DNA of 64,000 nt from JAVBNA01 sp031551875. Its GTDB lineage: Bacteria > Bacillota > Clostridia > Oscillospirales > Acutalibacteraceae. How positions within the stretch are numbered: position 1 is the first letter of the stretch; each line of letters opens with the position of its first letter. The stretch is from NCBI GenBank assembly GCA_031551875.1, contig JAVBNA010000012.1, forward strand, positions 32,411-96,410, read 5' to 3'. A program made the translations under genes and the position numbers. The notes under the pieces were generated by a model that did no database searches, had not been told where the DNA came from, and worked only from the letters and a program-made list of their open reading frames with translations. This document shows, in pieces, positions 1 to 8,369 of this stretch.

Positions 1-2
1 TC

Positions 3-2003
3 CCCAATGTTGTTACCCCCGTTTTATCCGGAAGTATTACAAGAACGTATTTTAACCCCGCTCTTTCCGCGAACCTATCCGTAGTCGGCGCAACTTTTTC
101 AGGAAGCTTGACACATCTTGTAAATATTGGCGTTGATTATTCATTTACCGCTGCTCCGCAAATCGGGTATGGTGGTGAAGTGGAGGCTTATTACTGTTTT
201 GGCACTGCAAACGGTACTGCCGGTCAACCCAAATACGTCAAAATCCCTATATATAGCGCCGAGAATCCTTTTGATAAAAATTCTGTTCCGGCTTATGGTG
301 AACTTACAGGCAGCGCATCAAAATATAACTATAAGATCACGATTAGAGGAGACGCCGGTAATACCGCAAAGCAAAACAACTTAAACATTATCCTGAAATA
401 CAATACGACCATTCAATGTATTTTTGACCCCAATAACGGCAGAGAGGCAACGGTGGTTCAAGTTCCTATCGGTACGGCAATCGGCAATGCGTATCCGACG
501 CCGGCGGCCTATCAAGGATATTCTTTCTACGGCTGGTATTTGCTTGACGATGCTATGAATGAAAGCGGTTATGGCGCACCGCTGAATCGTGATACAACGA
601 TAAACGGAAGCATTATTTATTATGCTCGCTGGCATTACAAAACAAGTGCATCCGTGACGCCGGCGTTTACCTATCAGGAAACCTATCATCTTGACAACAA
701 GGAACATTTTTCCTTTAAGGTTACGAAGAATGAGAACTACATCGGTAAACCGGTGTACTACATCAGTGTGGGGGGGCAACTAAATCCAGCGCCAATTCCG
801 GATGACTATGATACGCCGCAAACGATTACGATCCCCAATCCGGATTCTGTACGCGGGCAACCAACAGCTGTTCTTGAAATTACAAGGAACGCAGAAAACG
901 AAACTGTATACAATTTCACGTATTACGCTGAATATATCAACAAGTATATTGACGCGGAAAACAACAACAATGACGGTATAAAAGTTTTGTTCGGCTATCT
1001 GGATATGGAGTTTATTAACGAAGAAAATGTAGAAAATACCAAAAATGCAATTCTTCAGGATACTACATTTACCGTCCGGTACATTGCAAACCATTGGAAA
1101 AATATAGCAAAACCAACAGAATCCACGCACGCTTATTTGGATGCGTATCGTGATGTTCAAAAGGATGTAAAATTATCCTTCAAAAAAAATGGTGTCACAC
1201 AAAATTTGCCGAAGGGCACGGTTGTCAGACTCCATTACAGGCGCTTTAACGATGCTACGAGTGATATGGATAGGTCCGTTTGGAAATATATATTAACCGA
1301 TGATGCAAGTGAATTTACGACCGATATCTTTACACACATTGGAAACAGCAGCGTTAAATTCCTTGACGAAACATATGCTCAGTTTACATCTTCATCCAAT
1401 ATGATGCCGGAAGAATACTTCTTTGTTATTACGGTTCCCTATCAGAGCGCTGCTCTTTCCAGTTCCTTGGATGCGTATGCGGAATTTACCGGGATCCCAG
1501 ATTCAAGGCTGGATAAAGGGACAATTGTATCTGCGAAACGCGAGATTGATTTAACGATAACAAACGATGAAATCACAATTGACAAAACAACCGGCGGTCA
1601 ATTTACCTTTGACACCACATTTACCAATATTTTAACAAACTATCAGACGTCCGATAACAGAGAAAATCATTTCGGAATCTCCATTTGGTTTGAAAACGAA
1701 AATGGTGAAACAGTATTTTTGCCAAGTGATTCGGTGATATACGCAGCAAATCCCGCGACAACATTGACCACACGGGCCATAAAGCCATTGGAGAAGTATC
1801 ACTTTGTTGCAGGTTCAACCAAATTTACGGTAGACATAAGCGATAAAATCAAAGACCCGATTCGTATGGGTAACCGACAAAAACTATTAAAAGATGCGGG
1901 CGCTTACAAGATGATTGTGGCGTTAACCGTCTCAAACTCCGATTATATGTATGGCAACTCAGATATTTTAAAGAAAATTGTTGTTCCTATGGTCGTGGCC
2001 TAA
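3..2003 (+). CDS. Partial InlB-repeat surface protein (5' end outside window)
   Basis: The reading frame is open from the first bases of the window, so the true start lies upstream; the TTG at 108 is only the first internal start-like codon. About 666 residues are visible. Around residues 135-215 is an InlB B-repeat (Listeria-Bacteroides repeat): a FDPNNG-type opening, then YSFYGWY and YYARW. The rest is beta-rich, Asn/Thr/Tyr-rich sequence typical of secreted adhesins. No sortase motif or transmembrane tail is seen at the C-terminus. It lies tail to tail with a sortase-anchored fragment (2267-2909) related to the surface protein at 50868-53561, so it may belong to a second copy of that kind of surface locus. 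The exact role is unknown. Confidence 0.75.
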   Translation, partial: PNVVTPVLSGSITRTYFNPALSANLSVVGATFSGSLTHLVNIGVDYSFTAAPQIGYGGEVEAYYCFGTANGTAGQPKYVKIPIYSAENPFDKNSVPAYGELTGSASKYNYKITIRGDAGNTAKQNNLNIILKYNTTIQCIFDPNNGREATVVQVPIGTAIGNAYPTPAAYQGYSFYGWYLLDDAMNESGYGAPLNRDTTINGSIIYYARWHYKTSASVTPAFTYQETYHLDNKEHFSFKVTKNENYIGKPVYYISVGGQLNPAPIPDDYDTPQTITIPNPDSVRGQPTAVLEITRNAENETVYNFTYYAEYINKYIDAENNNNDGIKVLFGYLDMEFINEENVENTKNAILQDTTFTVRYIANHWKNIAKPTESTHAYLDAYRDVQKDVKLSFKKNGVTQNLPKGTVVRLHYRRFNDATSDMDRSVWKYILTDDASEFTTDIFTHIGNSSVKFLDETYAQFTSSSNMMPEEYFFVITVPYQSAALSSSLDAYAEFTGIPDSRLDKGTIVSAKREIDLTITNDEITIDKTTGGQFTFDTTFTNILTNYQTSDNRENHFGISIWFENENGETVFLPSDSVIYAANPATTLTTRAIKPLEKYHFVAGSTKFTVDISDKIKDPIRMGNRQKLLKDAGAYKMIVALTVSNSDYMYGNSDILKKIVVPMVVA

Positions 2004-2225
2004 GAAATGCTATGTTTGGTTCGGGGTTCCACCCAGCAACCTCGAACCCCGCATAAATGTTAATAAGAAGTGACAGACGCAGGATAGGGCAACGCCGGAG
2101 AGCGGTCCGATCGGCAGCTGTTGCCGGAAGTGATGGGCGGTGCGGATGATGAATCTGCGCCGCTTTTCACATCACTTTCGTCGAAATGCGTGTAATCGTA
2201 CCGTAACCGTCAAACCTAGCCACAT

Positions 2226-2258
2226 AAAAATAAGGCTACGATTAGCAGCCTTATTTTT
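2226..2258. terminator. Bidirectional terminator between convergent surface genes
   Basis: An AT-rich inverted repeat (AAAAATAAGGCT ... AGCCTTATTTTT, loop about 9 nt) gives a U-rich tract on either strand. It lies between the stop of the plus-strand gene at 2003 and the stop of the minus-strand fragment at 2267. A second hairpin (GGGGTTC/GAACCCC) lies at about 2020-2053. Confidence 0.7.
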
Positions 2259-2266
2259 ATAATCAT

Positions 2267-2909
2267 TTATATTTTAATTTTTCTTGACGAAAAAATCATG
2301 ATTAATCCTGATAGTAGCATGAGGGCTGCCCATAAAGAACCATTTGCATTATCTCCCGTGTCTGGGATTGGCGGTTTACTCTTTGAGGGAGTTTCAGGTT
2401 GACTCTCAGGGGGAATTTCCGGGTCGCTTTCATTTGGAGTAGATTTTTCAGGCTCAACAATTAGCTGCTTATTACCTGTTAGAAAACGTCCGTCCGATAG
2501 TAGCCATGAATAGTCTATGGTGAATGTTTTTCCGCCATATTGTTTTGGCAAAGCCTGCGCTCCGTTAAAGTTTGCTTTTACCTCCGTGCTGGCAAAATAG
2601 TCATAAGCAATTTTGTCTTGATCTGTAATCGTCGGAGAATTATTTGTATACGCCGGCGCGTCACCATTCTCTACAAGTGTTCTAGCACTCTCACCATTTT
2701 GGGGAATAATGGTTTCTGTCCCTTGTATATGGCGGCTCAACCCTAACGCAGTAGAATCTATTAACGATACGTCTGCCCAGTTGTTATACAGTTCGCCTAC
2801 ATTTCTGGTTTGATCATCTCCGGCAAAAAGTGAGCGTGTAGGAATGATTCGCAAAGGACGCACCGCTGTTACGGAAATGCCGGACACTGTGGCGATGTGC
2901 GTAGCATAG
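2267..2909 (-). pseudogene. 3' fragment of sortase-anchored surface protein
   Basis: About 210 C-terminal residues remain. The C-terminus is a classic cell-wall sorting signal: a Pro/Ser/Glu-rich spacer, IPDTG (LPXTG-like), a hydrophobic segment and a basic tail. Upstream, the fragment is collinear with the middle of the 897-aa surface protein at 50868-53561 (shared SGISVTAVRPLR, SLIDSTALGLSR, QYGGKTFTI and SDGRFLT/TDGRFLT). The paralogue lacks the sorting signal. Homology stops at 2909-2911, where the sequence turns into a sigma-factor gene, so the 5' two-thirds is missing. The open frame runs on to 3007 only by chance, through antisense sigma sequence. No sortase gene is seen in the window. 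Confidence 0.75.
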
Positions 2910-2911
2910 AG
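2909..2911. other. Junction joining surface-gene fragment to element A
   Basis: Left of this point the sequence matches the surface-protein gene near 51757-51764 (GCATAGAG). Right of it the sequence matches the sigma-factor gene of element B (GAGGGCGACGGC, minus strand near 11577). Only GAG is shared. Both genes are truncated at the same point and no insertion sequence or target duplication is seen. This is an illegitimate join: deletion, rearrangement, or an assembly chimera. Confidence 0.7.
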
Positions 2912-3364
2912 GGCGACGGCGTCGCGTTGGCCGACACCATCCCCGACGAGGGAGCCGTAGAAGCTTTTGAGGACGTCGAGCGGGACGTGTACCGGCAGCA
3001 GCTGCATGACACACTGGAAGAGTGCCTGGACGCGTTACCAGAGGCACAGTCCGACACAATCCGTGCCCGGTTCTATCGTGGCCTGACGTTCAAAGATGTG
3101 GCGGCGCTGCATGGGGTATCCATCGAGTACACGCGGCAGACTGAGCGAAAAGCATTGACCGCTCTCCGTCACCCCAGGATCACCCGCAAGCTGGCGGCGT
3201 TCCGGGAGGACATCATCCAGTGCCATTCACTCCGCGGCGTGGGCTGGACAGCTTTTAACAGCACCCAGGCATCCAGTGTGGAGCGAACCGTTGAACGGCT
3301 GGATCGTCTCACCGACCGGGAGCAGTTCTATACGGAATTACTGAGCAAAGAGGTTGGCCAATAA
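2909..3364 (+). pseudogene. C-terminal fragment of element sigma factor
   Basis: The fragment keeps about 150 residues. Over about 133 of them it is roughly 95% identical by eye to the C-terminal half of the sigma factor at 11070-11942, including the region 4 helix-turn-helix (GLTFKDVAALHGVSIEYTRQ). The N-terminal half with region 2 (core binding and -10 recognition) is lost at the 2909 junction. The GTG at 2897 that opens the frame belongs to the truncated surface gene. The last 20 or so residues differ from the B copy and the protein ends earlier. It is unlikely to act as a sigma factor. Confidence 0.8.
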
Positions 3365-4038
3365 AGCGCTGGATCAACTGATTTTGTACTAATTAATACT
3401 AATTTTTTGAATAACAGGACATCGTTACACGCGCGCGAACGCGCGAAAATGACCATGAGCAAATCCCATGCGCATGGGACGCAAGCCCTCTTTCATGGAG
3501 ATCAAAATAGGCGCGCCATACAATTGTACCATTAGAGGGTGCTATGAAATGCTATGGTACTCAAATATTGAGAAGTTTTGAAGCCTTAGCATTCCTTAGC
3601 AAAGGTTAACATTTGTCAACATCCACATGCGCGTAACCGTGTCAATGCCGGTGGGTCCTTCTGGGAAATATTTTAGCATTGCGGTGCTGCGAGGCCCGAA
3701 AACCATCCAGTTCCAGAAAAATTTTTTTAGGCCACTTCGTTTCGTTTGCTATCGCAAAATCACAAAAAGCCCGGTATTGCTGACTTTTTAAAACACACAA
3801 GGATACAAAAAGGGCCGTTTTTATAGCGAAGTGGGTATTTAGGCCATTTCGTTTGATGGAAAAGGTACTCCTGAGCGATTTTCACGATGCGGAGCTACGA
3901 GGCCCGATTTCCCTCTCACTTTGGGAAACAAAAAATCGGCACTTCCTTCCGCTTTTACATTCGGAGAATACGCCGGGACACCCTTGTAAAACCGAACATT
4001 CACGCACGTATATGAACAGACAAGGAGGAAATCACACC
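3365..4038. other. Non-coding stretch of element A
   Basis: I see no gene here. It holds a GC-rich alternating tract (about 3430-3450), a 20-bp sequence at 3626-3645 that recurs exactly at 11054-11073, and from about 3840 a leader similar to the one preceding the homologous gene in element B (10216-10420 on the minus strand). Element B has a zinc-finger gene (10409-11038) in the corresponding place; A lacks it. Confidence 0.5.
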
Positions 4039-4317
4039 ATGAACATTCCACGCTATGAGCAGGAGACCATTATCACATTCAACGAGGCAGAGCAGACCGC
4101 CACGATCTACACCTACAAGGGCGAGTTTAAGCGAAAGCTGATCACCCTATCTGTGGACAGGCCGGATGAGGTGAAGCGGACGGCCGACGACGGTCACGGC
4201 GGGCTGACCTTCACCATCCCGAAGAAGTGGATCAAGGTAAACGCTTCCCGGATACTTTCAGACGAGGAAAAGGCAGCCAAAGCAGAAGCAGCGAGGAAGA
4301 ACTTGCATAGCGCGTGA
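4039..4317 (+). CDS. Conserved small element protein
   Basis: A 92-aa protein, nearly the same as the 90-aa product at 9944-10216 (both begin MNIPR and share FNEAEQTAT, SVDRPDEV and DGHGGLTFTIPKKW). The start follows AAGGAGG at 7-8 nt; the longer open frame upstream has no ribosome site. It looks like a small soluble protein with a beta-rich middle and a basic, Ala-rich end. No known domain is recognised. Keeping it in both elements, next to the sigma gene, suggests a core function of the family, perhaps DNA binding, but that is inference. Confidence 0.7.
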   Translation: MNIPRYEQETIITFNEAEQTATIYTYKGEFKRKLITLSVDRPDEVKRTADDGHGGLTFTIPKKWIKVNASRILSDEEKAAKAEAARKNLHSA

Positions 4318-4460
4318 TTTGAGCCGTTTTGCGCTGATAATTATCACGGATTCTCATTCAAACTCGTCTTGGTAGGGTAAACTTATGGGTAAGGGGTTAA
4401 TGCGCTCAAATCGCCTGTAAATGGACGTGTTTCCCGCTCGATGTATCCGGACATTGCGGA

Positions 4461-4594
4461 CTCCTTAAAAAGAGCATATCCCGCTCAATGCATGGTGAGA
4501 TATGTGAGGCCCTAAAAAAGAATGTGTATCCCCACATTTCTAACGCCCTAAAAAGAGCGCACAATCGGAGATTTCAGAGGCCCTAAAAAGAAGC
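4461..4594 (+). repeat. Four-copy CCCTAAAAAGA repeat array upstream of rha-like gene
   Basis: Four units with the core (C/G)CCCTAAAAAGA, the first degenerate as CTCCTTAAAAAGA, begin at about 4461, 4508, 4544 and 4579, spaced 47, 36 and 35 bp. They end about 65 bp before the rha-like start. Element B has one copy in a homologous leader (about 9781-9800, minus strand). Iteron-like protein-binding sites or a regulatory leader are both possible. Confidence 0.5.
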
Positions 4595-4658
4595 ATCTTT
4601 GTACTTGCAAATTGACAGTAGAAATTACAGTATATCCGACAGCAGAAAGGAGCGAACA

Positions 4659-5300
4659 ATGAACAGCATCGCATTTCTCGAGCCAAACCACATTTATTCT
4701 GAACCGTTTACCACGTCGGACGTGATAGCCCAATATGCCGAGGTTCAGCATCACACCATCACCCGGCTGATCCGCAACCACATGAAAGACTTTGAATCCT
4801 TCGGAGAGGTTGGATTTAAAATCCGACCTTCGGCCTCCGGGCAGAATGAAAAGACATGGAATCTCAACGAACAACAGGCGACCTTGCTTATAACCTACCT
4901 GAAAAACACCGCGCCGGTTCGTAAGTTTAAGACCGAACTCGTCCGGCAATTCTATTCTATGCGTGCCGAACTCCAGACCCGTCATATTCGCCGCGGTGAG
5001 TTGAAGCCGATCCGCCGGGCGCTGACTGATATCATCCAAGAGGTAGACGGCGACCGCTGGGCATATAAGAAGTACACCGATTTGGCATACAGGGCCACGC
5101 TGGGCATGAACGCCGCACAGCTGCGCAGAGACCGGAACGCGCCGACGGGATCCAGGGCTGTGGATTATCTGACCGCGGACGAACTGGAGGCTGTGACAAA
5201 GGCTGAGGGGCAAATATCCGTACTGCTGGAAATGGGCATGGATTATAAACAGGTCAAGGCTATTTTCCTGAATAAGCTGCTCCACGCCCGGACAGCATAG
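4659..5300 (+). CDS. Rha-family phage regulatory protein
   Basis: A 213-aa protein starting at ATG 4659 behind AAAGGAG. The first 110 residues match the phage Rha/pRha pattern: SEPFTTSDVIAQY, HHTITRLIRNH, a central NEQQATLLITYLKNT and KFKTELVRQFY. The C-terminal 100 residues form a helical region (YKKYTDLAYRATLG, DYLTADELEAV) as in phage antirepressor-like proteins. Rha proteins are temperate-phage regulators, originally linked to interference with infection of IHF-deficient hosts. The gene stands alone, with a repeat array upstream and a strong hairpin downstream. No counterpart exists in element B. Confidence 0.75.
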   Translation: MNSIAFLEPNHIYSEPFTTSDVIAQYAEVQHHTITRLIRNHMKDFESFGEVGFKIRPSASGQNEKTWNLNEQQATLLITYLKNTAPVRKFKTELVRQFYSMRAELQTRHIRRGELKPIRRALTDIIQEVDGDRWAYKKYTDLAYRATLGMNAAQLRRDRNAPTGSRAVDYLTADELEAVTKAEGQISVLLEMGMDYKQVKAIFLNKLLHARTA

Positions 5301-5340
5301 TGATGCATTGATATCCGCGGCCACACGCCGCTTGACATAG

Positions 5341-5388
5341 ATAGTCCCGCTCTCGTTGGCTTAACTGCCGGGGAGCGGGATTTTATTA
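5341..5388 (+). terminator. Rho-independent terminator after rha-like gene
   Basis: AGTCCCGCTCTCG and CGGGGAGCGGGA form a GC-rich stem around a 13-nt loop, followed by TTTTATTATTT. Both arms contain the over-represented GAGCGGGA octamer. Confidence 0.75.
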
Positions 5389-5791
5389 TTTGGCAGCGCA
5401 AAACTGCGCAGCCAAATTCATTAATGTGTTCACCAGCGAATTTTCGCCGATGAGATTATATGCGCTATTTTCCGTAACTTTGCGGAGATTGGCTACCGGA
5501 TGACTACGGCAGTGCTCCCACACCACTACCGCACAGGCTTTTCCGCGCATAAGGGGTTGCCCCAAACGGAACGAAACGCAACACATAAAAAGGGAACATT
5601 TGCCCCCCTAGATTCAATCGAGGGAGCAAACAGGAATCTCGCTCCGTGGTCATGTGTACCGGGAGCGGGACATTTTTATTTGCAAGCCTGCGTCTTGTAC
5701 CCCGCGGGCAGGCACGCGGCAGTGAGAATCCCGTAAAAATGTAGTCCGTACTTGCTATTTTTACCGGCAAAATTGGTAGGTGTGGTTGGTA
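5389..5791. other. Intergenic stretch with a second GAGCGGGA hairpin
   Basis: I find no convincing gene; the ORFs of about 65-90 codons here lack ribosome sites and family features. A hairpin at about 5635-5680 (GCTCC ... GGAGC, then ACATTTTTATTT) could terminate plus-strand transcription and contains GAGCGGGA at 5663. The stretch separates the rha-like gene from convergent minus-strand genes. Confidence 0.45.
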
Positions 5792-6694
5792 TTATTGCGG
5801 CTTCTTTTTCCCTTTATCATCCAAAAACCTGAAACCAATCTGATTGTGCAATTGATTTAGTTCCCGTGCGCTTTTAGAACCAATAATTCGCTGGAGTTGA
5901 GCAACAGCCATTTCTCGAAGCTGTCGAAGCCGGTCGGGTTGTGACACTCCCTGTTCAATCAATAGAGCGTTCGAGGCCTCCAAATTGGCGAGCACAAGGA
6001 GCTGTTCAATGGTTGCATAGTCCCGGACGTTTCCGCTTTGACCGGGATTGCCTTTGCGCCATTGTGACGCTGTTTGCCCGAATAGAGCCATATTCAGCAT
6101 ATCTGCTTCATCGGCATAGACAAAGCCCTGCTGCTGGCGTGTCAGTTCTTCGGGTATCAGGTTTTCCTTAATTGCGTCGGTATGTATCCTATAATTTGCC
6201 TTTGCCAATATCCTCTTGACGTTCCAATCCAAAGCAAGGCGGTGATTCTCATCCTCTTTCAGCCGTTGATAATCTTTGATGATATACAGCTTAAATTCAG
6301 GCGAAATCCACGATGCAAACTCAAAGGCAATATCCTTGTGGGCAAACGTACCGCCACCATAACGCCCAGATTTGGAAATAATTCCAATTGCATCTGTACT
6401 TTTGATCCATTTTTGAGGTGACAATGTAAAAGCGTTTGATCCAGATTCGTTTTTAAACCCCTCGAAATCGGTGGGTTTAAAGTTTGGGTTGTTCAACTCC
6501 TCCCATAATCCCAAAAACTCTATTGTGCTCCGCGCTCTCATCCAATTGCCTACCACAACATTAGGCTCTTCCGGATTCCTATACCGGGCAATATCCGTGA
6601 GGGAAATATAGTCTTCCTCATTCGGTACAGATAAAACCGTTATTTCTGTCCCCTGCGCATGAATCTTTCCGGCGACTGGCTTTTCCATACTCAT
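5792..6694 (-). CDS. KilA-N domain protein
   Basis: A 300-aa protein. Residues about 25-135 carry a KilA-N DNA-binding domain (YISLTDIARYRNPEEPN, VVGNWMRARSTIEFLGLWE, KWIKSTDAIGI, GGGTFAHKDIAFEFASWIS). The C-terminal part is helical and resembles KilA-N proteins of mobile elements, with a QTASQWRKGNPG motif. The start at 6694 follows GGAGGGG at 5 nt, and its ATG overlaps the end of the upstream gene, so the pair is probably translationally coupled. Such proteins occur in phages and integrative elements; their targets are mostly unknown. Confidence 0.8.
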   Translation of the reverse strand: MSMEKPVAGKIHAQGTEITVLSVPNEEDYISLTDIARYRNPEEPNVVVGNWMRARSTIEFLGLWEELNNPNFKPTDFEGFKNESGSNAFTLSPQKWIKSTDAIGIISKSGRYGGGTFAHKDIAFEFASWISPEFKLYIIKDYQRLKEDENHRLALDWNVKRILAKANYRIHTDAIKENLIPEELTRQQQGFVYADEADMLNMALFGQTASQWRKGNPGQSGNVRDYATIEQLLVLANLEASNALLIEQGVSQPDRLRQLREMAVAQLQRIIGSKSARELNQLHNQIGFRFLDDKGKKKPQ

Positions 6695-7185
6695 TTTGTC
6701 CCCTCCGTGTTATCCCGCTCCATGCGTTCGTTTACGGCCATAGATTGATCTCTACCTTCGGACTTATCATTGGGCATCTTATTTTGTCCGACATTATTAT
6801 TTTCACGTCTGATGGCTTTCACGTATTTTTTAATGTCCTTTTGCCGCTGTTCTTCCAACTGTTTCTCATCTGGCAAATGTTTTTTATAGCAGAATATCCA
6901 CAAGAGGGCAGCGGCCTCTTGTATTGCCTGTGAATAAATGGGCGCGGTTTCTCCCTGCATGCCTTCAAACACTTTTGCAATGTCCAACAGGTTTGCGCAG
7001 CTGGTTTCAATATTGTCCGACAAATTCATAGCATCGCCCAGAAAATCAATAGCTGCCCGAACTGCCGTGCTATGTTCCGGCTTTTCATGGTCAAGGCAAT
7101 ATTGTCGGACAATATTCGATTGTTTTTCTGACACCCTTAAGGTTATCTTGCCGTCACCCATTCCGGTGTTTGGCCTGCCCGCCAT
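6691..7185 (-). CDS. Element protein with ribbon-helix-helix-like N-terminus
   Basis: The 164-aa reading begins at ATG 7185 behind TAGGAGG; the 10 codons upstream (to 7215) have no ribosome site and overlap a palindrome. The N-terminus (MAGRPNTGMGDGKITLRVSE) looks like the strand and first helix of a ribbon-helix-helix DNA-binding domain. The remainder is helical and ends in a basic, Gln/Asn-rich tail with MERDN. It overlaps the KilA-N gene by 4 nt. Four TTGTCSGACAA sites lie inside and just upstream of it, which hints at autoregulation. Not a recognised family. Confidence 0.6.
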   Translation of the reverse strand: MAGRPNTGMGDGKITLRVSEKQSNIVRQYCLDHEKPEHSTAVRAAIDFLGDAMNLSDNIETSCANLLDIAKVFEGMQGETAPIYSQAIQEAAALLWIFCYKKHLPDEKQLEEQRQKDIKKYVKAIRRENNNVGQNKMPNDKSEGRDQSMAVNERMERDNTEGTK

Positions 7186-7215
7186 AAAGTGCCTCCTATC
7201 TGTTTTGTCGGACAA
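6784..7215. promoter_or_regulatory. Four TTGTC(C/G)GACA(A) palindromic sites
   Basis: Copies lie at 6784-6793 (10-nt half form), 7013-7023, 7102-7112 and 7205-7215. The last two are within longer palindromes (AATATTGTCGGACAATATT; TTTTGTCGGACAAAA). The 7205 copy is between the RHH-like gene and the gene at 7218-7424; the others are inside the coding region. An odd-length palindrome repeated four times in 430 bp is a good candidate operator family, though coding constraint has not been excluded. Confidence 0.5.
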
Positions 7216-7217
7216 AA

Positions 7218-7424
7218 CTATTTTTTCTCCACATTGTCCCGCTCCATAGTCTCATCAATCGCACGGTTGACAAAGCCGTTGAAGCTCTCCCCACGGGTTT
7301 TCGCGTGGGTAGACACGATATCCTTTTTACCCTTCTCCATGCGGATTACGGGCTTATCATACTTTTTGGCCTCGTAACGCGCGGTTGCTTTTTTTTGGGC
7401 CTCACTCACTGGTGCCATAAACAT
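7218..7424 (-). CDS. Small Arc/RHH-type protein
   Basis: A 68-aa protein (or 66 aa from the ATG at 7418). The sequence MAPVSEAQKKATARYEAKKY, then a strand (PVIRMEKG) and GESFNGFVNRAIDETMERD fits the small ribbon-helix-helix proteins common in clostridial phages and integrative elements, often described as antitoxin-like or Arc-like. GGGGG precedes the start closely. The end contains MERDN, the codons of which embed GAGCGGGA, as in the neighbouring gene. It leads a minus-strand cluster with 6691-7185 and 5792-6694. No toxin partner is recognised. Confidence 0.65.
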   Translation of the reverse strand: MFMAPVSEAQKKATARYEAKKYDKPVIRMEKGKKDIVSTHAKTRGESFNGFVNRAIDETMERDNVEKK

Positions 7425-7439
7425 TCGACCCCCTTTATG

Positions 7440-7610
7440 TGGATTGGTTTTCGATAAACATACTTTTTCACAATCCTATTATAGCACAGGCGTATAACGC
7501 AGTCTATATATATAATGCACAAATATATACCGGTATCTTTATATGATCTACCAGTAGATAATATAACGCAGTCGTGATATAATATAACCACAGTCAAGAG
7601 AGAGCGGGAT
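7440..7610. promoter_or_regulatory. Divergent AT-rich control region with direct repeats
   Basis: TATAACGCAGTC occurs twice (7493-7504 and 7562-7573) amid several TATAAT-like hexamers. The region separates minus-strand regulators (7424 leftward) from the plus-strand small-gene operon (7691 rightward). GAGCGGGA lies at 7602. A regulator-controlled divergent promoter is likely; exact promoters are not assigned. Confidence 0.5.
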
Positions 7611-7690
7611 GGAAAAACACTGAGCCGCAGGACGGTATAGAAACGAGCTTCCGCATCCCTTGCCCGTCAATTTGAAAGGAGCGATTCACA

Positions 7691-7966
7691 ATGTCAACAG
7701 TTGAAATGACCACCACAGCCCATGAGTACCGCGAGATTCAAGCGCAAATCAAGGCCCTTGAAGAAGAGGCCGACGCCCTCAAGCAGCAAATGATCCGTGA
7801 GATGGACGCCCAGCAGGTGGACAAGCTGGAAGCCGGAGAGTACACCATCCGCTGGAGCCTGTACGAGAGCAGCCGCCTTGACAGCAAGAAGCTGAAAGCC
7901 GAACACAGTGACCTCTATGCCGCTTACAGCAAGGCCACAACATCCACACGGTTCAGCGTGGCATGA
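7691..7966 (+). CDS. Small coiled-coil phage-like protein
   Basis: A 91-aa protein with GGAG 8 nt ahead of the ATG. A long amphipathic helix (YREIQAQIKALEEEADALKQ) is followed by a beta segment (EAGEYTIRWSLYESSRLD) and KKLKAEHSDLY. This helix-then-EYTIRW arrangement is typical of small proteins in early operons of clostridial phages and integrative elements; I know no proven function. It is first in a tightly packed run (7691-9084) with short or overlapping junctions, which implies one transcript. Confidence 0.65.
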   Translation: MSTVEMTTTAHEYREIQAQIKALEEEADALKQQMIREMDAQQVDKLEAGEYTIRWSLYESSRLDSKKLKAEHSDLYAAYSKATTSTRFSVA

Positions 7967-7980
7967 GGGAGGCAAGTAAG

Positions 7981-8187
7981 ATGAACAGAACCTTTTCCCT
8001 ACAGGCCGACGCCGTGGCTACGCTGGTTCTCATCAACCACGCAGTCTATGACATTGTGGAGGCGGGAGGCGTTGACCTGGACATCCTGGACGAGCTGAGC
8101 TATCTACAGCCTCAATTACAGGCCGCTATAGACGGTTTAAAAGAAGAAAGCCCTTTACACCGCCACCCTACCAAAAGCGCGGTATAA
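7981..8187 (+). CDS. Small hypothetical element protein
   Basis: A 68-aa acidic protein starting at ATG 7981 behind GGGAGG. It is helical (ADAVATLVLINHAVYDIVEA; DILDELSYLQPQLQAAID). No family is recognised. It begins 14 nt after the preceding stop and belongs to the same operon. Confidence 0.55.
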   Translation: MNRTFSLQADAVATLVLINHAVYDIVEAGGVDLDILDELSYLQPQLQAAIDGLKEESPLHRHPTKSAV

Positions 8188-8204
8188 AGAGCCCTGACCC
8201 ACCG

Positions 8205-8238
8205 GAGCGGGATAGATATAGTATAAACTGTCCCGCTC
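8205..8238 (+). other. Inverted repeat made of two GAGCGGGA copies
   Basis: GAGCGGGATAG and CTGTCCCGCTC form an 8-10 bp stem with a loop of about 14-18 nt. There is no T-run, so it may be a weak terminator, an mRNA processing site, or a two-site protein target. It separates the first two small genes from the next set. Confidence 0.5.
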
Positions 8239-8267
8239 TCAAAATCAAGTGAAAAAGGAGCTTCCAC

Positions 8268-8369
8268 ATGAAAAAGATTCCGATTCTGAATATTAAGCAG
8301 GTGTCTACCGAGAAATGGCACCGGCTGGCGGCTGAGAGTAAGAGACGGAGGGACGTGAAGCATGGGTAA
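8268..8369 (+). CDS. 33-aa basic leader-like peptide
   Basis: This very small ORF has an excellent ribosome site (AAAAAGGAG, 7 nt ahead) and encodes MKKIPILNIKQ followed by a strongly basic end (AAESKRRRDVKHG). Its stop overlaps the start of the next gene by 8 nt (ATGGGTAA), a translational-coupling arrangement. Function unknown. Confidence 0.6.
   Translation: MKKIPILNIKQVSTEKWHRLAAESKRRRDVKHG

Noticed and set aside
3470..3500. GGGACGCAAGCC as a second c-di-GMP riboswitch
   Set aside because: It lacks the GGACGCAAA core, the GNRA-capped stem and the closing P1; only a chance word match.
4461..4594. Short CRISPR array
   Set aside because: Repeat units are only about 11 bp, spacing varies and no cas genes are nearby.
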